A DNA stretch of 7,366 bases, taken from positions 1-7,366 of the forward strand of contig JBMNVL010000094.1 in the NCBI GenBank assembly GCA_050946775.1, read 5' to 3'. The stretch comes from UMGS1474 sp050946775 (GTDB taxonomy: Bacteria > Bacillota > Clostridia > Oscillospirales > Acutalibacteraceae). The notes under the pieces were generated by a model. The model saw only the letters and a program-made list of their open reading frames with translations. It searched no databases and had not been told where the DNA came from. This document shows, piece after piece, positions 1 through 5,795 of this stretch. Numbering within the stretch: position 1 is the stretch's first letter; the number at the start of each line of letters is the position of its first letter. Both the position numbers and the translations under genes were made by a program.

Positions 1-1293
1 CTCGTTGAGATGGAAGTACCCCTCCATCACCTCGGGCATATCCCCGATCACCCCGCCGGCGATCTGCAGGTTGAGATTGGCGTCGAGGTGGTAATATCCG
101 CCCCAGCCGGCGCCGGTGTCGCCCGTCCAGACGCCGCACAGATCGGACACCGCTTCCTCATAGCCCGAGCACAGGAAATAAAACCGCCCGGCGTCAAAGA
201 TCCGCTCGTACAGCGCCTTGACCGGCAGGGCGCTGGTCTCCTGCTCGGCCAGCAGCTGCTCGTTGGTTTTGGCGCGATCGGCGTTCGAGGCGTCGAAATC
301 GACGCAGACGCGGTTATAGATTTCGGAATGGATCGCCGTGTGGGCGGCCAACAGGGCGTCGTAGTCGTCCGGCAGGGTATCCAGCCGGGCGGCAAGGGCG
401 TCGCCGGCAAACGCCTTGGTCGACCCGGTATAGTATTTCTCGGTTTGGGTCAGCATCAGCAGCTCGTCGGCGTTTTCCACCACAAGGTTGTTGCCGTCCA
501 TTCTCACGCTGCCGCCCTTGACCGTTATCCGGGTGACGCCCTCATAGCCGGCGTCGTCGGTATTCGACCCGTATTTGGCGCGAAAGCGCAGATGGGCGGT
601 ATCGTTTTGCTGGGAAAAGGTCATCCCGCCGAACATTTGCATAGCGGGATCGGTCCCCAGCGATACCGAGCAGGTCAGCTTGCCCTCAGTCGGCGCCTGC
701 AGCCGCTGCACCGTGACGTTGTCGGCGCGGGAGGTGAAGGCCGACCGGCTCCAGTTGCCCCGGTTATCGCGCCACTTCACCGTGATCTCGCCGGTGGAAA
801 AATCGCATTGCCGGCGATAGCCGGTCACCCCGCCGTCCTGCGGGATGGACAGGGTCATCTTGTAGCCGGGATGGCGGCTGCCCTCGCCGCCGTCGCGCCA
901 GCCGTGGGCTTCGTTGGCCAGATCGTTGGCGGTTTTCCAATCCCCGCCGGCGCAGGCTTTCTTGATGGCCTCCAGCATCTCCCCGGACACCTCGTTGAAG
1001 GTGCGGGTGGGGTTGTTTTTGTCGGCGGCCTTATTGAAGCCCCGGTCGCAAAAAACCACCGTGTCGCTCAGCGGATCGCCGAAAACGATGATCCCCATTT
1101 TGCCGTTGCCGGTCATAAAGCCGTTTTCCCAGTCGCCGTAAGTGGTGGGATACCGGTCGGATATCCCCATTCGCTGCCGCATACTCGTTTCCTCCTGCCC
1201 GTGGAGCGCACGGAATACGGGCGCTCCGGTGATCGTCAGACACCCGATTGCCAACAGGGCGATCAGACGTCTTCTCCATAGTTTTTTCATCAT
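1..1293 (-). CDS. GH95-like glycoside hydrolase, exported, 5' part (3' end outside window)
   Basis: Related to the GH95 family (alpha-L-fucosidases/galactosidases acting on glycans outside the cell); the substrate cannot be read from this fragment. The frame is open for 431 codons and leaves the window at position 1. Residues 1-30 form a signal peptide (MMKK, RRR, then a hydrophobic stretch); Cys18 in AIGC could be an imperfect lipobox. Residues 51-82 match the GH95 N-terminal signature, with TGNGKMG at 61-67 and IVFG at 69-72. Residues 159-200 match the beta-sandwich block (GYRRQCDF). Residues 386-426 match the start of the (alpha/alpha)6 catalytic domain (GVWTGDTGAGW, then DANLNLQ). The usual Asn-x-Asn of the active site reads Asp404-Ala-Asn406 in my alignment from memory. 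The acid and base regions lie outside the window. The start at 1293 is chosen because AAGGAG (1300-1305) sits 6 nt upstream; a second ATG follows directly. It is divergent from the operon. Family call fairly sure; activity unknown. Confidence 0.8.
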   Translation of the reverse strand, partial: MMKKLWRRRLIALLAIGCLTITGAPVFRALHGQEETSMRQRMGISDRYPTTYGDWENGFMTGNGKMGIIVFGDPLSDTVVFCDRGFNKAADKNNPTRTFNEVSGEMLEAIKKACAGGDWKTANDLANEAHGWRDGGEGSRHPGYKMTLSIPQDGGVTGYRRQCDFSTGEITVKWRDNRGNWSRSAFTSRADNVTVQRLQAPTEGKLTCSVSLGTDPAMQMFGGMTFSQQNDTAHLRFRAKYGSNTDDAGYEGVTRITVKGGSVRMDGNNLVVENADELLMLTQTEKYYTGSTKAFAGDALAARLDTLPDDYDALLAAHTAIHSEIYNRVCVDFDASNADRAKTNEQLLAEQETSALPVKALYERIFDAGRFYFLCSGYEEAVSDLCGVWTGDTGAGWGGYYHLDANLNLQIAGGVIGDMPEVMEGYFHLNE

Positions 1294-1327
1294 AAAACGC
1301 TCCTTTCCGAATGGCATCTCTGCTTTC

Positions 1328-1333
1328 AGTATA
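1328..1333 (-). promoter_or_regulatory. Candidate -10 element for the GH95-like gene
   Basis: Read on the minus strand this is TATACT (5 of 6 to TATAAT), about 35 nt upstream of the glycosidase start and so well placed to be a -10. I could not find a convincing -35 at 16-18 nt spacing (the hexamer at 17 nt is GAGATT), and there is no TGn extension. If real, this would be a weak or activator-dependent promoter, which would suit a glycan-induced gene. That regulatory reading is inference. Confidence 0.35.
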
Positions 1334-1479
1334 CAGCATATTTCCAAAAGAATCTCGCCATTTTCGGACAAATTTGATGGAAATAGTAGACAAAAACTCT
1401 AATCGGACGGCTATAGTCGGGGACAACGGGGTCTGGCATCGGCCATGACGGCATACCGTAAAAGAGCGGGAGAAAAGAA

Positions 1480-1508
1480 TTGCTTTTAACGGGGAAATGT
1501 GGTATACT
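1480..1508 (+). promoter_or_regulatory. Sigma-A-type promoter with extended -10, upstream of the operon
   Basis: TTGCTT at 1480-1485 (3 of 6 to TTGACA) and TATACT at 1503-1508 (5 of 6 to TATAAT) are separated by exactly 17 nt. TGG lies directly before the -10, giving the extended TGnTATACT form that compensates for a weak -35. Transcription would start near 1514-1516, leaving a leader of about 30 nt before the ATG at 1544. The leader is too short to hold a riboswitch or attenuator. This is the only good rightward promoter I see in the intergenic region and it probably drives the whole operon. Confidence 0.75.
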
Positions 1509-1543
1509 GATTCTGTTTGCAGTTTTAAGAAAGGTGGGCGCGT

Positions 1544-2308
1544 ATGGAAACGACGATCGGCGGGCGCAAAGTGGCCTATATCGACCAGGGCTCCGGTCCG
1601 GTGGTGCTGCTGCTCCACGGCTGGGGCGCGCCGGGGGAGACCTATCGGCTGATAGTCGACCATTTGTCGGCCTATTGCCGGGTAATCGTTCCCGATCTGC
1701 CGGGCTTCGGCGGATCCGAGGAGCCGGAAAAGCCGTGGAATCTCGACGCGTTCGTCGATTTTGCCGAAGCCTTCGCCGCCCAATTGGAGTTGGACGAGGC
1801 GATTTTGATGGGGCATTCCTTCGGCGGGCGGATGATCATCAAATGGATGAACCGGCCCGGCCGGACCCTGCGGGTGAAAAAGATCGTGCTGCTTGACGCC
1901 GCCGGCATCAAGCCGCGCCGCTCTCTTGGCTATTATATAAAGGTGTACCGCTTCAAGGCGGCCAAATGGTTTTTCCGTCTGCCGGGCATCCGGCGGCTGT
2001 TTCCCAACGCCGTGGAAAACGCCCGCAAAAAGCACGGCTCGGCCGATTATCAGCAGGCCAGTCCCGTGATGCGCCAAAGCATGGTGATGGCCATCAACGA
2101 GGATCTGACGGCGCTGCTGCCGGGGATCGACGCCTCCACTTTGCTGATCTGGGGCGAAAACGACACCGCCACGCCGCTGTCCGACGGAAAATTGATGGAG
2201 CAAAAGATCCCCGACGCGGGACTGGTGGTGCTGGCGGGTGCCGGGCATTTTGCCTTTGCCGAGCGGTGGGGACAATGCGCCCGGGTGCTGGATGCTTTTT
2301 TGAAATAA
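1544..2308 (+). CDS. Alpha/beta hydrolase, cytoplasmic
   Basis: A complete 254-residue alpha/beta-hydrolase-fold protein, a usual length for the single-domain family. HGWG at 25-28 is the oxyanion-hole segment. The nucleophile elbow GHSFGG (90-95) gives Ser92, the acid is probably Asp207 in WGENDTATP, and His235 sits in AGAGHFAF, so the Ser-Asp-His triad is intact. The lid region (about 125-185) is rich in Lys/Arg and aromatic residues. There is no signal peptide or membrane segment, so it should act in the cytoplasm. The start is supported by AAGGTGG at 1531-1537, 6 nt upstream. It is the first gene of the operon, 9 nt before the MurF-like gene, whose SD overlaps this stop codon. The family covers esterases, C-C hydrolases, haloperoxidase-like enzymes and others, and the sequence does not decide between them. 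A role in cell-wall or D-amino-acid chemistry is suggested only by its neighbours. Confidence 0.9.
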   Translation: METTIGGRKVAYIDQGSGPVVLLLHGWGAPGETYRLIVDHLSAYCRVIVPDLPGFGGSEEPEKPWNLDAFVDFAEAFAAQLELDEAILMGHSFGGRMIIKWMNRPGRTLRVKKIVLLDAAGIKPRRSLGYYIKVYRFKAAKWFFRLPGIRRLFPNAVENARKKHGSADYQQASPVMRQSMVMAINEDLTALLPGIDASTLLIWGENDTATPLSDGKLMEQKIPDAGLVVLAGAGHFAFAERWGQCARVLDAFLK

Positions 2309-2317
2309 GGAGAGATT

Positions 2318-3880
2318 ATGGAACTGGCTTGTCGGATCGTCATGCTGATCGCCTTCGCCGTCTACGCGGCGGCGCAGGCGGTGTACTATACCCATATGCT
2401 GCAGCTCAATTCCTACCGGCCCGAGCGGTATCGCCGCTGGTGCCTGGAAAACGCCCGGCGGATCCTTACCGGCGGCCGGCTGATCTTCCCGCTGCTTGGG
2501 GCGGCGTGGGCGGTCGCCTGGCGGCTGATCGGGCTTGATCCGGTCTGGCTGTTTGCCGGCGCGGCGGCGCTGGCGCTGACCGGGGCGTGGGTCAACCGCC
2601 CCCGCAAAGCCAAAAAGCCGCTGGTGGTTACCGCGCGCGTCAAGCGGCTGTTCGCCACCCAGATCATTTTGCTGCTCCTGTGCGGCGCGGCGCTGTGGAT
2701 GCTGCCGGTGTGGATCGGGGTGCTGATCTACGCGGCGCTGGGCTGGCTGCTCTTTTTGTGGGTGGCGCTTTCCAACCGCGTCAATATCCCCGCCGAAAAG
2801 GCGGTCGCCCGCTGGTACGTCAACGACGCGGGCAAGCGCTTGCGGTCCATGCCGGATCTGATCGTGATCGGCATCACCGGCAGCTACGGCAAGACCAGCA
2901 CCAAAAATTTTCTTCACGCTCTGCTCAGCGCCCGGTACAACGTGCTGATGACTCCCGAGAGCTACAACACCACCATGGGGGTGGTGCGTACCGTGCGGGA
3001 GCGGCTCAAGCCCTCCCATCAGGTCTTCATCGCCGAAATGGGCGCCAAAAACCCCGGCGATATTCAGGAGATCTGCGATCTGGTGCATCCCCGGTACGGG
3101 ATGATCACCTCCATCGGCGAACAGCATCTGGAGACGTTTAAGACGGTGGAAAACATCGTCAGGACCAAATTCGAGCTGGCCGACAGCCTGCCGGCGGACG
3201 GCGTCGCCTTTCTCAACGCCGACAACGACCTTATCCGCTCCCGTCCGGTGAGCGGCAAAGCCGTCACCTACGGGGTACAGCCCGGCGCCGACTACGTTGC
3301 GACCGATATCGCCGTGGACGGGCAGGGCAGCCGGTTCACCGTCACCGCGCCGAACGGCGAGCAGGCGGCGTTTGTCACCAGGCTGCTCGGGGCGCACAAC
3401 ATCCAGAATCTGGTGGGATGCGTCGCCGTGGCGCACACGCTGGGCATTCCGCTCAAGGAGCTGGTCTACCCGGTGCGGCTGCTCAAGCCGGTGGAGCACC
3501 GGCTGCAGCTGCTGCCCAACGGCTATATCGACGACGCTTACAACTCCAACCCGGCGGGCTTCCGCTCGGCGCTGGACGTGCTGGGGGCGTTCGACGCCCA
3601 GCGGGTACTGGTCACCCCCGGCATGGTGGAGCTGGGCGAGCGGCAGGAAGCTCTCAACCGGGAGCTTGGACAATACGCCGCGGCAAAATGCGACTGGGCG
3701 ATCCTGGTGGGCGAAAAACAGGCGCCGCCGCTGCGGCAGGGACTGCTGGACGGCGGCTTTTCGCCTCAGCGCATCCACGTGGCGCCCACCCTGCAGGAGG
3801 GTCTCGCTTTTCTGGCGACCCTGCCAAGCGATAAAAAGCGGATCGTTTTGCTGGAAAACGATCTTCCCGATAACTTTTAA
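2318..3880 (+). CDS. murF: MurF-type Mur ligase with N-terminal membrane domain (D-Ala-D-Ala adding enzyme family)
   Basis: A 520-residue protein. Residues 1-151 are strongly hydrophobic with about five predicted membrane helices (roughly 5-24, 54-72, 75-91, 112-129, 131-150) in place of the soluble UDP-precursor-binding domain of ordinary MurF. From about 180 on it is a Mur ligase: P-loop GITGSYGKTSTK (185-196, Lys192), AEMGA (239-243), IGEQH with His270, and Lys284 at the usual carbamylated-lysine position. GAHNIQNL (358-365), DDAYNSNP (405-412) and GMVELG (435-440) match the MurF C-terminal half. MurF joins D-Ala-D-Ala to the UDP-MurNAc-tripeptide using ATP. Here the missing N-domain makes the exact acceptor uncertain; a lipid-linked precursor is possible (inference). 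SD GGAGAG overlaps the upstream stop. The ddl gene follows 15 nt downstream, supporting a dipeptide-related role. A CapB/PgsB-type ligase was considered but the C-terminal motifs favour MurF. The family call is firm; essential-MurF status is not shown. Confidence 0.87.
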   Translation: MELACRIVMLIAFAVYAAAQAVYYTHMLQLNSYRPERYRRWCLENARRILTGGRLIFPLLGAAWAVAWRLIGLDPVWLFAGAAALALTGAWVNRPRKAKKPLVVTARVKRLFATQIILLLLCGAALWMLPVWIGVLIYAALGWLLFLWVALSNRVNIPAEKAVARWYVNDAGKRLRSMPDLIVIGITGSYGKTSTKNFLHALLSARYNVLMTPESYNTTMGVVRTVRERLKPSHQVFIAEMGAKNPGDIQEICDLVHPRYGMITSIGEQHLETFKTVENIVRTKFELADSLPADGVAFLNADNDLIRSRPVSGKAVTYGVQPGADYVATDIAVDGQGSRFTVTAPNGEQAAFVTRLLGAHNIQNLVGCVAVAHTLGIPLKELVYPVRLLKPVEHRLQLLPNGYIDDAYNSNPAGFRSALDVLGAFDAQRVLVTPGMVELGERQEALNRELGQYAAAKCDWAILVGEKQAPPLRQGLLDGGFSPQRIHVAPTLQEGLAFLATLPSDKKRIVLLENDLPDNF

Positions 3881-3886
3881 GAGGAG
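3881..3886 (+). promoter_or_regulatory. Ribosome binding site deciding the ddl start
   Basis: GAGGAG directly follows the MurF-like stop codon. Spacing is 9 nt to ATG 3896 and 3 nt to the in-frame TTG 3890, so the ATG is the likely start and the two extra N-terminal residues of the longer reading should be dropped. The encoded MKTKVGVMFGG then begins like other Ddl proteins. Confidence 0.75.
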
Positions 3887-3895
3887 CGATTGACG

Positions 3896-5089
3896 ATGAA
3901 GACAAAAGTCGGCGTGATGTTCGGCGGACGCAGCGTGGAGCACGAGGTGTCCATCATTTCGGGACTGCAGGCCTTCGCGGCGCTGGATCGGGACAAATAC
4001 GATCCCGTGCCGATCTATATCACCAAGGACAACCGTTTTTTCACCGGCGCGAGCATGGGAAACATCGAAACCTTCAAAACGGCCGATCCGCTGGCCGAGG
4101 CGACGAGGGTGCTGCCGGTGTCCGCCGACGGCGGGGTGGAGCTGATCCGCTATCCCGGCAAGCGCTTCGGCAGCAACCTGGTCGAGCGGATCGACGTGGT
4201 CGTCCCGGTGGTGCACGGCACCAACGTCGAGGACGGCACCCTGATGGGGATGCTGGAAATGCTGGGCGTGCCCTACGCCGGGTGTGATCTGACCTCCTCG
4301 GCGCTGGGGATGGACAAATTCCATATGAAATCCGTCCTGCGCCAGGCGGGGCTGCCGGTTCTGCCGGCGCTGGCTTTTTCGGGCAAAGAATACGCCCTCG
4401 ATCCCGACGGCGCGCTCCAAAAGATCGAAGGAGAGATCGGTTATCCGGTCATCGTCAAGCCGGTCAATCTCGGCTCGTCGGTCGGCATTTCCAAGGCCGG
4501 CGACCGCGACGCCCTGCAGACCGCGCTGGACACCGCTTTCGGCTACGCCTCCCGGGTGCTGGTGGAAAAGGCGGTGGCGCATCTGCGGGAGATCAACTGC
4601 GCGGTGCTGGGCGACGCCGACGAGGCGATCGCCTCGGTCTGTGAGGAGCCCATCGGCAGCGACGAGATCCTCAGCTATAAGGATAAATATATGAGCGGCG
4701 GCAAATCCGCCGATAAGACCGGGGAGGGGATGTCCTCTCTCAAGCGCCGCTGTCCGGCGGACATTCCCGACGAGCTGCGGGATACCGTGCAGGATCTGGC
4801 GGTGCGCACCTTCCGGGCGCTGGGCTGCGCGGGGGTGTCCCGGATCGATTTTCTCAACGACAGGGAATCGGGCGAGCTGTACGTCAACGAGATCAACACC
4901 ATTCCCGGCTCGCTCTCCTTCTATCTCTGGGAAGCGGCGGGACTGCCCTTCGACCAATTGATGGACCGGCTGGTGGAGCTGGCGTTCAAGCGCCAGCGGC
5001 AGCGGGACGCGCTGACCTTCAGCTACGACGTCAACCTGCTGGACAGTGTGTCTCTGGGCGGCGCCAAGGGCGCCAAGGACAAGGCGTAA
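3896..5089 (+). CDS. ddl: D-alanine--D-alanine ligase
   Basis: ATP-grasp enzyme making D-Ala-D-Ala for peptidoglycan; 397 residues, longer than the usual 300-370. The N-terminal domain carries VMFGGRSVEHEVS (Glu15, first D-Ala site). Next come HGTNVEDG (107-114; usual HGxxGEDG), MDKFHMK (139-145), VKPVNLGSSVGISK (187-200, ATP site) and EINCAVLG (232-239). The loop has SYKDKY (260-265), keeping the Lys-Tyr pair of D-Ala-D-Ala ligases rather than a VanA/VanB-type D-lactate loop, but it is followed by a longer Gly/Ser/Lys-rich segment. Metal ligands are Asp318 in RIDF and Glu332/Asn334 in NEINTIPG. The usual T-x-x-S after PG is replaced by SLSFYLWE, as I recall for a Clostridia Ddl subgroup. The C-terminus is a Lys-rich tail with a GAKGAK repeat. 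ATG 3896 is preferred over TTG 3890 because GAGGAG (3881-3886) is 9 nt from the ATG but only 3 nt from the TTG. Third gene of the operon. Confidence 0.93.
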   Translation: MKTKVGVMFGGRSVEHEVSIISGLQAFAALDRDKYDPVPIYITKDNRFFTGASMGNIETFKTADPLAEATRVLPVSADGGVELIRYPGKRFGSNLVERIDVVVPVVHGTNVEDGTLMGMLEMLGVPYAGCDLTSSALGMDKFHMKSVLRQAGLPVLPALAFSGKEYALDPDGALQKIEGEIGYPVIVKPVNLGSSVGISKAGDRDALQTALDTAFGYASRVLVEKAVAHLREINCAVLGDADEAIASVCEEPIGSDEILSYKDKYMSGGKSADKTGEGMSSLKRRCPADIPDELRDTVQDLAVRTFRALGCAGVSRIDFLNDRESGELYVNEINTIPGSLSFYLWEAAGLPFDQLMDRLVELAFKRQRQRDALTFSYDVNLLDSVSLGGAKGAKDKA

Positions 5090-5104
5090 AAAGGAGGGAT
5101 CCCT

Positions 5105-5782
5105 ATGCGTCTGCCGGCGGTACATAACGCGAAGGAATTGACGGCGCTGGTGGAAGAGATCGGGTTTTTGCCCTTTTTCAAAAGCGGGATCCCCGGCTTT
5201 TCCCTTGCCGAATGCTGCCCGCCCGAGCTGTGGTTCGTCGAGGGGGTCGACGGCCCGTGGGAATGGAAAGGGCCTGCCGCCCGTTCGGGGAAATGCGCCT
5301 ACGGCAAGTTTTTCGGGGGCAAGGCGGGGTATATCAGCCGGGAGTGGTTTCCCGATTTTGCCAACTTTCGCCGGGACGGGTACGATTTCGACGCCCGGTT
5401 CGACGACGAGCTGGCCACCTTCAAGGAAAAGAGCGTGTACGACGTGCTGGCCGCGCACGGCTCGCTGCTGTCCAAGGAGCTGAAAACCCTTTGTCACTAC
5501 GGCAAAGAAGGGCAAAAGGGGTTTGACACGGTGATCACCCGGCTGCAGATGCAGACCTACGTCATCGTGCGGGATTTTGAGTATATGCGGGACAAATACG
5601 GCCGTCCTTACGGCTGGGGCGTGGCGCGGTACACCACGCCGGAGGCCGTCTTCGGCGACGATTGGCTGGCCGGCGCCTATCTGCGCCAGCCCGAACAGTC
5701 CCGGGAAAAGATAAAAGAACATTTGTGCCGGCTGCTCGGCGATCAGAACGACAAGCTGATCGACCGTCTGCTGCGGGTTTGA
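5105..5782 (+). CDS. AlkZ-related protein (winged-helix DNA glycosylase-like), function unproven
   Basis: A complete 225-residue soluble protein with no signal peptide or membrane helix. From memory of the family it resembles clostridial proteins annotated AlkZ-related, distantly linked to the HTH_42 DNA glycosylases that unhook crosslinked or bulky alkylated bases. Visible blocks are GFLPFFKSGIPGFSL (20-34), PWEWKG (51-56), ARSGKCAYGKFF (59-70), EWFPDFANFRRDGYDFDARF (80-99), LSKELK (122-127), ITRLQMQTYVIVRDFEY (144-160) and YGWGVARYTTPE (169-180). The Gln148-Met-Gln150 triplet looks like the catalytic Q-x-Q of AlkZ, but it lies mid-protein rather than near residue 37, so equivalence is not established. 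The many Trp/Tyr/Phe residues would suit a nucleic-acid or ligand groove. SD AAGGAGGG at 5091-5098 is near perfect, 6 nt before the ATG. The operon position gives no clear clue to its job. The gene is certain; the family label is moderately sure. Confidence 0.65.
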   Translation: MRLPAVHNAKELTALVEEIGFLPFFKSGIPGFSLAECCPPELWFVEGVDGPWEWKGPAARSGKCAYGKFFGGKAGYISREWFPDFANFRRDGYDFDARFDDELATFKEKSVYDVLAAHGSLLSKELKTLCHYGKEGQKGFDTVITRLQMQTYVIVRDFEYMRDKYGRPYGWGVARYTTPEAVFGDDWLAGAYLRQPEQSREKIKEHLCRLLGDQNDKLIDRLLRV

Positions 5783-5795
5783 AAGGAGCGGGAAA

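Noticed and set aside
10..1281. Plus-strand open frame of 423 codons opposite the glycosidase
   Set aside because: It is complementary in register to the GH95-like gene, which has clear family motifs, a signal peptide and an SD. The antisense translation is low-complexity Gly/Val/Ala and matches nothing I recognise.
1307..1367. Inverted repeat CCGAATGGC (1307-1315) and GCCATTTTCGG (1357-1367) around the leftward -10
   Set aside because: Arms pair only with a 2-nt bulge and are 41 nt apart; too weak to call an operator or hairpin.
2318..3880. CapB/PgsB poly-gamma-glutamate synthase
   Set aside because: Membrane helices are shared with that family, but the C-terminal DDAYNSNP and MVELG blocks are MurF-type and no capC/pgsC or capA/pgsA neighbour is present.
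3297..3893. Plus-strand 198-codon frame inside the MurF-like gene
   Set aside because: Out-of-frame shadow rich in Arg, Trp and Ser, overlapping conserved Mur ligase codons, with no SD.
3890..3895. TTG start giving a Ddl two residues longer
   Set aside because: Only 3 nt from the SD; ATG 3896 has proper spacing and matches the family N-terminus.
3896..5089. Vancomycin-resistance type D-Ala-D-Lac or D-Ala-D-Ser ligase
   Set aside because: The Lys-Tyr of D-Ala-D-Ala ligases is present at 264-265, and no vanH, vanX, vanT or VanRS-like gene is in the window.
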